Shown in pieces: positions 18,205 through 26,501 of a stretch of 64,000 bases of DNA. Origin of the DNA: Eshraghiella sp051880035 (GTDB taxonomy: Bacteria > Bacillota > Clostridia > Lachnospirales > Lachnospiraceae); assembly GCA_051880035.1 (NCBI GenBank), contig JBJENE010000046.1:47167-111166 (forward strand). The letters are read 5' to 3'. Position numbers and translations under genes: made by a program. Below the pieces are notes generated by a model that was not told the DNA's origin, searched no databases, and saw only the letters and a list, made by a program, of their open reading frames with translations. Each line of letters begins with the position of its first letter. Position 1 is the stretch's first letter.

Positions 18205-21000
18205 TTATATGCTGGTCACGATGGTACTTCCCACCTTCTTATATGCTTTAACAAGGTAGGTGTATGATGCAGTCGCACTAGGATTTTTAAATGTACATGA
18301 TGTTGCGCTTGTAGTGGCAACCTTTGTCCAGGTCTTACTTGACGCATTGTAGCGGTATACATAATAACCTGTTGCTCCGGTTACTTTATTCCATTTAAGT
18401 GAAACGGACGCACCACTCTTTGATGTTATCGTAAGGCCTGTTACTTTGTAAAGCTTTGTAATGGCGGTAACGGTCTTACTTGTAGCACTTGTTACTGTCG
18501 TACCGTTAACCGTCTTATAAGGTTTAACAGCAAAGGTATAAGATGTACCCTGTGAAAGCCCAGTTATCGTAGCAGATGTGGATGATGTGGTCTTTATCTT
18601 AGTCCATCCCTTAGTCGTTGGATTGTACTTATATATCCAATAGCCTGTTGCCCCGCTTACCTTATTCCAGCTTAACGCTACAGTGGTACACTGAACGGTA
18701 CCTGTCTTAAATGTGGTTATATCAGGCAGTTTGGTTACTATGTCAATCGTCTTGGAATTAAGACTTGTCTTAGTTGTTCCGTTAACTTTTACATATGGCT
18801 TAACGGCAAATTTGTAGCTCTTTCCCGATGAAAGACCACCTATCTTAGTTGATGTGGTTGAAGAAGTCTTAATAAATTTCCATGTTTTAGAGCCGGGATA
18901 ATACTGATATATACAATATCCCGTAACTCCGCTTACTTTGTTCCAGCTAAGTGTTACGGAAGAGCTTGTAGAAGCGCTTACTTTAAGTGTGGTTACATCA
19001 GCCACCGCAGTGGTAAATGAAGCTGTTGCAGCATTGGTACTTACTATAGTTTTTGAGTTCAATGTATATCCGTACGCTTTAACGGCGTATTTATAAGCAG
19101 TATTTCCGGTAAGTCCGCTTATTTTGCAGCCGGTGGTTTTAACGCTTCCGGCCTTTGACCATTTACCTGTTGACGGATTATAATTATATATAATGTAACC
19201 TAATGCACCTGTTACGGAATCCCATTTTAAGGTTGCCGTGCTGCCCGTTACTGACGTAACAGATACATTGGTAACATCCGAAAGCCTGGTTCCGAATACC
19301 ACAGATGCCTCAAGCGAATTATCTGTGTTCGAATATGCAATTACCGCCACTTCGTAAATCATACCCGGTGTAAGTTTTTCCATTGACGACTCGCCGGTAT
19401 CAAAATAAGTATTATATGTAACATCGTACCAGATATTTTCTTTTGTAATATAATTTCTCACAATAATCTGATATGAAACAGCTTCCGGAACGCCTGTCCA
19501 GGTAATTATTGCAGAATCAGTGGTAACTGATGAAGCCTTAACATTTGTTACAGGGTCAAAATGATTATTGGTAAATGCCTTGATACACATGTTGCAGTCC
19601 TGATAAAAACCTACATCATACCATGAACTGCCCGTATAAAGAAAGCTCTGTCCCTGCTCTGCTCCCACAACATATCCGCCGCCTGAAATTTCATTGGCCA
19701 CGCCGATTGTATTTCCGTATTCATCGTACAGATTAACGACTACGGAAAACTTTGTTCCCGGATTAAGTAAAACTGATTCTGTCAGGTTAACCGTATAATA
19801 TCCCGGATATGTTACGGAGCCCACAACGGTATATGCCATTTTGCCGCTTGTCGGGTTACTTCCGTTTGTCAGGTCTGTATATATTTCTATCAAATATGTA
19901 CAATTACCTTCGTATGTAAAAAACGATACTCCATCCAAAGTTTCATTTTTGGAGCTTGAGCTTACATTAAATATATTTGCGGCTTTGTAATTATATGTGT
20001 TTGTAAAATCTGACGGATACCATCCGCTTAAATTTAAATCATACTGATAATTATTTTCGAACTTATATGCACTTTCCACATCATAAGCCGTCATAAAGGA
20101 ATGTATGGACTTGTCATAATATGACATATAAAAATATCCGCCGTCCCCCCATGAAGAACCCCAGCTGTTTCTTACAATCCACGCGCCATTGGCCGGTGCT
20201 GTTGTTTTAAAATTATACTTTGAATAATTATCATCCCATCCGACAATTGCCACAGCATGATTGGTAGCCACCTCATTAGGATTATAGTATGAATAATTGG
20301 AGCTGTTATAATAATTATCATAATGATTATAACTCATTACCACTGAACCGTAGTCCACGATAAGATCCTTAATTCCGTCATAGTCATTTTTGTTAACAAA
20401 AAAGGCATTTTCCAGATGATATTCGTCATAATCACGCGCATACGCACTGCTCAATACCGGATTCGGATTGGATGTTGTGGCCAGACTGTATGGGACTGTG
20501 CTCTCCTGCACATATCCGAACCATGAGCTTAACGCCCCGACTACCATATTCTGGTTACCGCCCTTATTCATATAATCGCTGACATAAGGAATTATTTCAT
20601 TGTCAGTCTGCCCATACACTGTGTTAACCGGATTATATGTAAAATATGCCAGTTGAAGTTCTGACAAATTAATACCGGAATAAGCTCCGTGATGCCTCAT
20701 AAGTTCTGCTTCTGCAGCAAATATGGCTGCATGGGACCAGCATGTTCCGTATGAGCCCTGATTACGCACAGCCGGCACAAGGGTATTTCTGTAATATGAT
20801 GCAAAACCCCTGGTACTATAAGTTCCCGTCTGTTTCACAAACGCAGGGCCTTCGCCGTCAACATAGTCAACGGTTCCCATTCCGTAAGGCTGTTCCTCAC
20901 TCTCTTCTGCCGATACGATATTGACCATTCCGAATATCGCAATACCAAACAAAATGCTTCCCGCAGCAAGTATAAATTTTTTAATTCTGTCTTTTATCAT
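18205..21000 (-). CDS. Secreted papain-like (C1) protease with fibronectin-III repeats, paralogue 2
   Basis: This protein of about 931 residues is a clear paralogue of the protease encoded just downstream. It has a signal peptide ending at VSAEES, the catalytic motif NQGSYGTCWSHAA, NHAVAIVGWDD and RNSWG, and the same beta-sandwich following domain. It lacks the BIG2-like domain and the His/Cys patch of its neighbour and has five fibronectin-III-type repeats. The start is taken at ATG 21000 because an AGGTG site lies just upstream and the signal peptide then begins normally; an extra 19 codons upstream are open. The C-terminus stops at VTSI, nine to ten residues earlier than the paralogue, although a related GCGAATTAA stretch follows, suggesting a small deletion. 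It has its own promoter and terminator. Confidence 0.9.
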   Translation of the reverse strand: MIKDRIKKFILAAGSILFGIAIFGMVNIVSAEESEEQPYGMGTVDYVDGEGPAFVKQTGTYSTRGFASYYRNTLVPAVRNQGSYGTCWSHAAIFAAEAELMRHHGAYSGINLSELQLAYFTYNPVNTVYGQTDNEIIPYVSDYMNKGGNQNMVVGALSSWFGYVQESTVPYSLATTSNPNPVLSSAYARDYDEYHLENAFFVNKNDYDGIKDLIVDYGSVVMSYNHYDNYYNSSNYSYYNPNEVATNHAVAIVGWDDNYSKYNFKTTAPANGAWIVRNSWGSSWGDGGYFYMSYYDKSIHSFMTAYDVESAYKFENNYQYDLNLSGWYPSDFTNTYNYKAANIFNVSSSSKNETLDGVSFFTYEGNCTYLIEIYTDLTNGSNPTSGKMAYTVVGSVTYPGYYTVNLTESVLLNPGTKFSVVVNLYDEYGNTIGVANEISGGGYVVGAEQGQSFLYTGSSWYDVGFYQDCNMCIKAFTNNHFDPVTNVKASSVTTDSAIITWTGVPEAVSYQIIVRNYITKENIWYDVTYNTYFDTGESSMEKLTPGMIYEVAVIAYSNTDNSLEASVVFGTRLSDVTNVSVTSVTGSTATLKWDSVTGALGYIIYNYNPSTGKWSKAGSVKTTGCKISGLTGNTAYKYAVKAYGYTLNSKTIVSTNAATASFTTAVADVTTLKVSASTSSSVTLSWNKVSGVTGYCIYQYYPGSKTWKFIKTSSTTSTKIGGLSSGKSYKFAVKPYVKVNGTTKTSLNSKTIDIVTKLPDITTFKTGTVQCTTVALSWNKVSGATGYWIYKYNPTTKGWTKIKTTSSTSATITGLSQGTSYTFAVKPYKTVNGTTVTSATSKTVTAITKLYKVTGLTITSKSGASVSLKWNKVTGATGYYVYRYNASSKTWTKVATTSATSCTFKNPSATASYTYLVKAYKKVGSTIVTSI

Positions 21001-21047
21001 CAAGCACCTCATTCCTATAAAGAAAAAAATAGTTACAATACATCGTG

Positions 21048-21076
21048 ATTTTATCATAACAAAAGGCAGTTAACAA
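21048..21076 (-). promoter_or_regulatory. Promoter of protease paralogue 2
   Basis: On the minus strand TTGTTA (21071-21076) and TAAAAT (21048-21053) are separated by 17 bases. The element closely matches that of the first protease gene, including TTGTTATGA before the -10. Confidence 0.7.
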
Positions 21077-21098
21077 GCATAAACAAACATTTTCTTTA

Positions 21099-21134
21099 TT
21101 GACATTCGTTTCTTATTGATATATAATACTATTA
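21099..21134 (+). promoter_or_regulatory. Promoter of the Fur-family gene with overlapping palindrome
   Basis: TTGACA (21099-21104) and TATAAT (21122-21127) are 17 bases apart, a full consensus promoter. The palindrome TAATACTATTA (21124-21134) overlaps the -10 hexamer, a position expected for an autoregulatory operator. It is too short and offset to be called a PerR or Fur box with confidence. Confidence 0.8.
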
Positions 21135-21165
21135 AGAATTTAAGTGCAATAAAGGTGAGTGTATT

Positions 21166-21567
21166 ATGATAAAGCGCCATACAATTCAGCAGTCCCTGGT
21201 TTATGAAGCTGTAAATAAACTGCAATGTCACGCCACTGCAGATGAGATTTACGAAGAGATTGTTAAAGAACATCCTAACATAAGCCGGGCAACGGTATAT
21301 CGGAATCTCAGACGGTTATCAGAGACCGGCGATATCCGGAAACTGTCAATTCCGGGAGGAGCCGATCGTTTTGACCACCTGTGTAATGATCATTGTCATG
21401 TAAGATGTGAGCAATGCGGCAGAGTTTTTGATGTGGATATGGAATATATTTCCGGCTTGGAGAAAAACATTAAGAACACCAACGGATTTGCGTTTACCGG
21501 CTACGACATTCTGTTTCACGGAATCTGCCCTGAATGTCAGAGAGCATCAGAACAGAATAATTGCTGA
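21166..21567 (+). CDS. Fur/PerR family transcriptional regulator
   Basis: This 133-residue protein is a Fur-superfamily metal-dependent repressor. The winged helix has HATADEIY and the recognition helix SRATVYRNLRRL (about 40-51). The structural zinc site is made by Cys81/Cys84 and Cys121/Cys124. The regulatory metal site region RFDHLCNDHCHVRC resembles PerR (Asp70, His71, His76, His78), which would suggest peroxide sensing with iron, but Fur or Zur cannot be excluded. It has a consensus promoter with a palindrome on the -10, suggesting autoregulation. It is divergent from protease paralogue 2 and is followed by a PTPS-like gene. Confidence 0.9.
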   Translation: MIKRHTIQQSLVYEAVNKLQCHATADEIYEEIVKEHPNISRATVYRNLRRLSETGDIRKLSIPGGADRFDHLCNDHCHVRCEQCGRVFDVDMEYISGLEKNIKNTNGFAFTGYDILFHGICPECQRASEQNNC

Positions 21568-21644
21568 TTTACGGTGAATTAATTAAGATGCGTATACGGG
21601 TGCATACATATCCCGTAAATATATTATACAAAAGGAGTTTAGTT

Positions 21645-22211
21645 ATGAGAAGTATTACGACATTAGATTTGCAGTACGCACACCGTTTCTACGGTTTTCA
21701 GGGAGAAGCACAGTATCTGCACGGACATACCGGTGTTCTTACCATTGAAGTTGAAGACTCAGTTGAACCGGGTGTGAACATGGTTTTCCCATGTAATGAG
21801 ATTCAGAAAACAGCATGGGAGGTTTTAAAAAACTTTGACCATGCATTAATTCTCAGGGAAGACGATCCTCTCCTGCCGGCCATTCTGAGTGTTTATGAGG
21901 CCCAGGGTATCAAAGACGGCACCCCAATGAATAAAATGAAAGGTCCTGCTTTCAAAACAGAGCTGGCGACAGCTTATCCTGACTGCCGTCTGGTTGTAAC
22001 CAAAGAAACCATGACCGTTGAAGGAATGATTAAGATTGTATATGATTTGTTAAAAGACAAACTCAACATTGCAAAACTTACTTTCACCAGCGGAGTCAAT
22101 GCTGCCACGCAGGAATACGATACAAATAAAACTGTTGACCGCTGCCCGCTTTGCGGCATTGCCTTAAATGAGAACGGCGTTTGCCCGAAATGCGGATATA
22201 AGAAGAACTAA
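21645..22211 (+). CDS. PTPS/QueD-like protein with C-terminal zinc ribbon
   Basis: This 188-residue protein belongs to the 6-pyruvoyl-tetrahydropterin synthase/6-carboxytetrahydropterin synthase (QueD) superfamily. The zinc-binding histidines are present (His13 in YAHRFYG, and His26/His28 in LHGHTG), as are FDHALIL and a conserved glutamate in TMTVEGM. The catalytic cysteine that precedes LHGH by four residues in QueD is replaced by Ala22, with a Glu one position earlier, and a zinc ribbon (Cys167, Cys170, Cys180, Cys183) has been added at the C-terminus. It may therefore not be a normal QueD. The start is ATG 21645, 7 bases after AAAGGAG. A hairpin (TACGGG/CCCGTA, 21595-21617) precedes it. 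No other queuosine genes are nearby. Confidence 0.8.
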   Translation: MRSITTLDLQYAHRFYGFQGEAQYLHGHTGVLTIEVEDSVEPGVNMVFPCNEIQKTAWEVLKNFDHALILREDDPLLPAILSVYEAQGIKDGTPMNKMKGPAFKTELATAYPDCRLVVTKETMTVEGMIKIVYDLLKDKLNIAKLTFTSGVNAATQEYDTNKTVDRCPLCGIALNENGVCPKCGYKKN

Positions 22212-22237
22212 AAATTAAAATAAATATCTGAATTACA

Positions 22238-22286
22238 GGAAAACACCATCGGAGAACATAACTTAATGTTTCCATGGTGTTTTCTT
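22238..22286 (+). terminator. Terminator after the PTPS-like gene
   Basis: A long imperfect hairpin has arms GAAAACACCAT and ATGGTGTTTTC (about 22239-22249 and 22274-22284) with a T-rich end. It lies 25-75 bases after the PTPS-like stop, and the tRNA-Leu on the other strand begins beyond it. Confidence 0.75.
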
Positions 22287-22292
22287 TCATAG

Positions 22293-22374
22293 TGCGGAAT
22301 AAGGGACTTGAACCCTTACGCCATTCGGCACAAGAACCTAAATCTTGCGCGTCTGCCAATTCCGCCAATTCCGC
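22293..22374 (-). tRNA. tRNA-Leu (anticodon UAG)
   Basis: The minus strand folds as a class II tRNA: the acceptor GCGGAAU pairs with AUUCCGC and A follows as discriminator. The anticodon stem CAAGA/UCUUG encloses the loop UUUAGGU with anticodon UAG, read as leucine. There is a long variable arm, and the T arm AAGGGUUCAAGUCCCUU is complete. No CCA is encoded. The length is 82 bases. It has its own promoter upstream. Confidence 0.95.
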
Positions 22375-22383
22375 ATTAATATT

Positions 22384-22446
22384 TCAGGCGTGCCAAAATG
22401 CCACGCCTGACTTTTTCAGTATAAATATATAAAAAGAGCTTGTCAA
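22384..22446 (-). promoter_or_regulatory. tRNA-Leu promoter and 5' leader hairpin
   Basis: On the minus strand TTGACA (22441-22446) and TATACT (22418-22423) are 17 bases apart, only 9 bases beyond the metH stop. The predicted transcript begins almost exactly at a perfect 9-bp hairpin (arms TCAGGCGTG and CACGCCTGA, 22384-22392 and 22402-22410), which precedes the mature tRNA by about 10 bases. The hairpin has a T run on the plus strand, so it could instead stop opposite-strand transcription or act as the metH terminator. Confidence 0.7.
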
Positions 22447-22454
22447 ATATTTTT

Positions 22455-24872
22455 TCACTCTTTGGAACCTAAAAGGCTTTCCGCATAATATACGGATTGC
22501 ATTGCATCTTTGCCATAAAAATCCGCACCTATCATATCCGCATATTCCTGAGTAAGAACCGCACCGCCTACCATGATTTTGCACCACGGAGCAGCCTTTC
22601 TCAGGGCTTTTATGGTCTCTTCCATGCTAACAACGGTTGTGGTCATAAGTGCGCTTAATCCTACAAGAGGAGCTTTTGTTTCCACGACTTTATCAACTAC
22701 CGTTTCCACAGGAACATCCTTTCCAAGATCAATTACATCATATCCGTAGTTTTCTAAAAGTACTTTTACGATATTTTTACCTATATCATGAATGTCTCCT
22801 TTGACGGTTGCAATGACTATGGTGGCTTTCTTTGCCTGAGTTGTTCCCTGCGCCTTAACATACTCCTTGATTGCTTCAAAACCCGACTTGGCAGCCTCGG
22901 CACTCATTAGAAGCTGCGGGAGAAACATAGTACCTTTTTCAAAGCCTTTTCCGACAATGTCCAGTGCCGGAACAAGTTCGTTATTGATGATTTCCATCGG
23001 GTCGCTTTCGTTAAGTCTTTGGACAGTGGCCTTGTATGCCTGTTCCTTAAACCCTTTAACAATACAGTCGGTAAGAGTCATACTGCCGGTTTCTGTTGTA
23101 CCGGAGGTACTTTTCTTAACCGAAGGAACAGGTACTGCTGCTGTAGATATATTATCTGATACTGCGTATCTGGATATATAATCAGTACACTGGCTGTCAA
23201 ATCCTGCCAAAACGCAGTAAGTATCATAGGCCTGACGCATGGCATAGGAATTAGGATTAATAATTCCTGCCGACAGACCTGCCTGCAATGCCATTGTAAA
23301 GAATGCGGAATTGATAATATCGCGCTGTGGCAGTCCAAAGGAAATGTTGGAAACTCCGAGAACCGTTCTTCCGCCCTGCGCCTTAACGCCCCGTATGGTA
23401 TCCAGAGTGACATTTGCCGAATTGTCATCCGTACTCATTGTCATTGTGAGAGCATCTATAACAATATCCTTGCGGGCAATTCCGTACTCTGCGGCAGTAT
23501 TATATATTCTGTCTGCGATTTCCATTCTTCCCTTGGAATCCGATGGAATTCCGTTCTCGTCCAAAGTAAGGGAAACTACAACCCCGCCGTATTTCTTAAC
23601 AAGAGGGAAGATTTGGTCCATTACTTCTTTCTTGCCGTTAACCGAATTAATCATCGGCTTGCCGTTATAAATCCTCATCGCCTGTTCCATTGCTTCCACA
23701 TTGGTGGTATCAATCTGCAAAGGCAAAGGCAGAATGCTCTGAAGTTCATATACGGTATTTTTCATCATGGACACTTCATCTATTTCAGGGAGTCCTACAT
23801 TCACATCCAGAATGTGAGCCCCGGCGTCTGCCTGGGCAACTCCGGATTCAAGAATGTATTCCATGTTATTATCCCTTAATGCCTGTTTAAACTTGGATTT
23901 TCCCGTAGGATTAATTCTTTCACCGATAATTACCGGTTTATTTCCGATTTCCACTGCCCGGGAATAGGAAGACACAAGAGTGATATCCTTATCCGTAAGC
24001 GGTACCGGTGTAAGGTCTTTACAGCGGTTCACCATGGCGCGGATATGGGCAGGAGTTGTTCCGCAGCATCCCCCTGCAAGCCATGCGCCCATTTTAATGA
24101 GTTCTTCCATATCTTCGGCAAACTCATCCGGACCCACATCAAATACTGTCTTACCGTTCTCTGTTCTCGGAAGTCCGGCGTTGGGATTAATTACAAGGGG
24201 AACCGATGCATACTGAGCCATTTCCTTGAAAACGGCTTTCATCTGCTTCGGACCCAGACCACAGTTCATTCCTATGGCGTCCGCACCCAGTCCTTCAAGA
24301 AGAGCTACAACCGCTGCCGGATTGGCACCGGTAAGCATCTTTTTATTTTCATCAAAAATAGTTGTTGCAATTACAGGAAGCTCGGAGTTTTCCTTGGCCG
24401 CAAGAACTGCTGCCTTAAGCTCGTAGGTGTCGCTCATGGTTTCAATAAGCACCAGATCGGCACCTGCTGCCTCACCTATACGGACAATTTCCCCGAATAT
24501 GGATACAGCTTCTTCAAAATCCAGTGTTCCCATAGGCTTTAAAAGTTTGCCGGTAGGTCCCATATCAAGGGCAACATACGCTTCCCTTCCTGACTGTTCT
24601 ACCCCAGTCCGGGCATTTTTTATTCCCGCGGTAATTATTTCCTCCAGATTGTCCCCGAATTTAAGGCGGTTGGCTCCGAAAGTATTTGCAAGAATTATAT
24701 CTGCGCCTGCCTTGGCATATTCCCTGTGAATGTTAATCACAGGTTCAGGATTAGTAAGATTCCATGTCTCAGGAAGCTCTCCCGGTTTAAGTCCCTGCTC
24801 CTGAAGCAGTGTTCCCATTCCTCCGTCAAAAAATATTATTCTTTTACCAAATTCATCAAGAAGCTTTCTCAT
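22455..24872 (-). CDS. metH: Cobalamin-dependent methionine synthase MetH, three-domain form
   Basis: This protein of about 805 residues transfers a methyl group from methyltetrahydrofolate through cobalamin to homocysteine. In order it has the homocysteine domain (about 1-300; zinc cysteines in GMNCGLGP and AGGCCGTTP), the pterin-binding domain (about 320-570; IGERINPTG and the VNSVNGKKE segment), and the cap and B12 domains (about 600-805; GDIHDIGKN carries the cobalt-ligand histidine near residue 690). The SAM-binding activation domain of full-length MetH is absent and is encoded by the preceding gene instead, a known arrangement in Clostridia. The start is ATG 24872, 6 bases after AAAGGA. 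It ends the metF-activation protein-metH operon. Confidence 0.94.
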   Translation of the reverse strand: MRKLLDEFGKRIIFFDGGMGTLLQEQGLKPGELPETWNLTNPEPVINIHREYAKAGADIILANTFGANRLKFGDNLEEIITAGIKNARTGVEQSGREAYVALDMGPTGKLLKPMGTLDFEEAVSIFGEIVRIGEAAGADLVLIETMSDTYELKAAVLAAKENSELPVIATTIFDENKKMLTGANPAAVVALLEGLGADAIGMNCGLGPKQMKAVFKEMAQYASVPLVINPNAGLPRTENGKTVFDVGPDEFAEDMEELIKMGAWLAGGCCGTTPAHIRAMVNRCKDLTPVPLTDKDITLVSSYSRAVEIGNKPVIIGERINPTGKSKFKQALRDNNMEYILESGVAQADAGAHILDVNVGLPEIDEVSMMKNTVYELQSILPLPLQIDTTNVEAMEQAMRIYNGKPMINSVNGKKEVMDQIFPLVKKYGGVVVSLTLDENGIPSDSKGRMEIADRIYNTAAEYGIARKDIVIDALTMTMSTDDNSANVTLDTIRGVKAQGGRTVLGVSNISFGLPQRDIINSAFFTMALQAGLSAGIINPNSYAMRQAYDTYCVLAGFDSQCTDYISRYAVSDNISTAAVPVPSVKKSTSGTTETGSMTLTDCIVKGFKEQAYKATVQRLNESDPMEIINNELVPALDIVGKGFEKGTMFLPQLLMSAEAAKSGFEAIKEYVKAQGTTQAKKATIVIATVKGDIHDIGKNIVKVLLENYGYDVIDLGKDVPVETVVDKVVETKAPLVGLSALMTTTVVSMEETIKALRKAAPWCKIMVGGAVLTQEYADMIGADFYGKDAMQSVYYAESLLGSKE

Positions 24873-24882
24873 ATTGTTCCTT

Positions 24883-25530
24883 TCAACTGTTGCGCCTGAA
24901 CCGGCAATTCTTTTTGGTACATGATTCACAGCCTTCAATATGGCACCGGCTGTTGGTTCTGCTTATTCCCATTACCGCCGTAACGGATTTTTCAGGAATC
25001 ATCACTCCTCCGTCGGAAAGAACTATTCCCACGGTCTTGGAAGCATTTAATATATCAAGGAATTCTCTCTGGATTTCCAGTGCAAAATCACCGTATCCCG
25101 GACTGAATCTCGGCCTGAGATAACATTTTTCTTTCTCTAATTCCTTTTGTATTATGAGCTGGCATTCATTGCAGTATTCCTCAATCATTGCCGCGGCTGT
25201 TGCCTGAAGTATTGCTGCTTTGCTTATCTGAAGTCTGGAATACCGGTTCATTAACATATCCGCACCGTTTCCCAGTGTGGCGGCAAAAAATATTACCTCG
25301 TGGCATCCGTTTAAATTCTTAACAAGATTTTCACTTTTAAAACTCAGACCGCCTGCCTCAATTACACCGTCATCACTAATATTAAGCCCGAATCTTCTGT
25401 ATGTACTTTTGGGATTCACTGCATCCTTTAGAGCAAAAATACATTCCCGTATAAGGTTCATGGTTCTTTCATCAGGTTTATTTTTACCATATCCCAGATA
25501 GCGGATAATCTCATTAATATTAATATCCAT
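24883..25530 (-). CDS. Methionine synthase activation-domain protein
   Basis: This 215-residue protein corresponds to the C-terminal reactivation domain of MetH as a separate polypeptide. RFSPGYGDFALE (141-152) matches the SAM-binding RxxPGYG motif of the domain. In family terms it reductively methylates oxidised cobalamin on MetH using SAM. The C-terminal CHIEGCESCTKKNC segment is cysteine-rich, as often seen in the split form, and might bind a cluster or metal. Its ATG follows the metF stop codon with no gap, and metH starts 10 bases after it, so the three genes form one translated unit. Confidence 0.92.
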   Translation of the reverse strand: MDININEIIRYLGYGKNKPDERTMNLIRECIFALKDAVNPKSTYRRFGLNISDDGVIEAGGLSFKSENLVKNLNGCHEVIFFAATLGNGADMLMNRYSRLQISKAAILQATAAAMIEEYCNECQLIIQKELEKEKCYLRPRFSPGYGDFALEIQREFLDILNASKTVGIVLSDGGVMIPEKSVTAVMGISRTNSRCHIEGCESCTKKNCRFRRNS

Positions 25531-26397
25531 TTATTTAATTATCTCCGAAAGATTTCTTTGAATTCCTGCCGCAACTTCCGGCTTATTCATGGAATATACA
25601 TGTATATGCGTTATTCCGTTCGCAATTAAATCGATAATCTGGTCTGTTGCGTATGCAATTCCCGCCTGCTGCATTGCTGCCGGGTTATCTCCGAAGTGGT
25701 CCACAAGATTGCGGAAGCGTTCCGGCATATTACTTCCCGAAAGACTGCATGCGGTTTTTACCTGTGAAGCTCTCGTAATAGGCATTATTCCCGGAATTAC
25801 CGGAACGGTAATACCTTTATCTTTGACTCTGTAAAGAAAATTATAGAAAATGTTATTGTCAAAAAACATCTGTGTTGTAAGGAATTCGCACCCTGCATCT
25901 ACTTTTTTCTTAAGATTGTCAATATCTTCCTTCTTATTCAACGCATCCACATGGCCTTCCGGATAGCAGGCTCCGCCAACGCAGAAATCTCCGTAGGATT
26001 TTATTTCTTCCACAAGCTGTGATGCATAATGAAATTCTTTGAACGGTTCCCCGGTAAAATCCTTCGGTCTGTCTCCTCTTAAAGCCAGAACATTGCTTAT
26101 TCCCGCCCTCTTCATTTCATCAAGGGCATTATGGATATCTTCCCTGGTAGCTCCCACACAGGTCAGATGCGCAACCGTATCAACGCCGTATTTACTTTGA
26201 ATACCGGAAGCAATCTTTACCGTATTATGTCTTGTTCCGCCTCCCGCTCCGTATGTAACGCTCATAAAACCCGGTTTAAGTGCGGCAACTCCGAAAGCCG
26301 CCTGCTCCACGGATTCGTAGTTGGCGTCGGTTTTAGGCGGAAAAACCTCAAAAGACAGAGTAACTTTATTGCTTTTTATAATTTCACTTACTTTCAT
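25531..26397 (-). CDS. metF: 5,10-Methylenetetrahydrofolate reductase MetF
   Basis: This 288-residue flavoprotein reduces methylenetetrahydrofolate to methyltetrahydrofolate, the methyl donor for MetH. The characteristic segments LSFEVFPPKTD near the N-terminus, HLTCVGATR, LALRGDRP and the PGIMPI loop are intact. The length is normal for the bacterial enzyme. It is the first gene of the metF-activation protein-metH operon and has a promoter 30-60 bases upstream. No SAM or cobalamin riboswitch is visible in the 104-base leader. Confidence 0.95.
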   Translation of the reverse strand: MKVSEIIKSNKVTLSFEVFPPKTDANYESVEQAAFGVAALKPGFMSVTYGAGGGTRHNTVKIASGIQSKYGVDTVAHLTCVGATREDIHNALDEMKRAGISNVLALRGDRPKDFTGEPFKEFHYASQLVEEIKSYGDFCVGGACYPEGHVDALNKKEDIDNLKKKVDAGCEFLTTQMFFDNNIFYNFLYRVKDKGITVPVIPGIMPITRASQVKTACSLSGSNMPERFRNLVDHFGDNPAAMQQAGIAYATDQIIDLIANGITHIHVYSMNKPEVAAGIQRNLSEIIK

Positions 26398-26427
26398 ATT
26401 TTTATCTCCATATCAGTAATATCTATC

Positions 26428-26456
26428 AGTTTACAATGATTTTTTCCGCCTTTCAA
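26428..26456 (-). promoter_or_regulatory. Promoter of the metF-metH operon
   Basis: On the minus strand TTGAAA (26451-26456) and TAAACT (26428-26433) are 17 bases apart. The short remaining leader has a GGAG site but no recognisable riboswitch. Confidence 0.55.
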
Positions 26457-26501
26457 GATGTGCAAATATATTTAATTTTTTTATTTGGTTATAGCTTAAA
26501 A

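Noticed and set aside
21122..21140. PerR box
   Set aside because: The palindrome TAATACTATTA is shorter and in a different register than the TTATAATnATTATAA consensus.
21568..21644. preQ1 riboswitch before the PTPS-like gene
   Set aside because: There is a hairpin (TACGGG/CCCGTA) but no preQ1 aptamer sequence could be aligned.
22455..24872. MetH as a truncated pseudogene
   Set aside because: The missing activation domain is encoded separately by the adjacent gene, so the split form is functional in plan.
26398..26501. SAM or cobalamin riboswitch before metF
   Set aside because: The 104-base leader is too short and has none of the conserved elements; only a promoter is seen.
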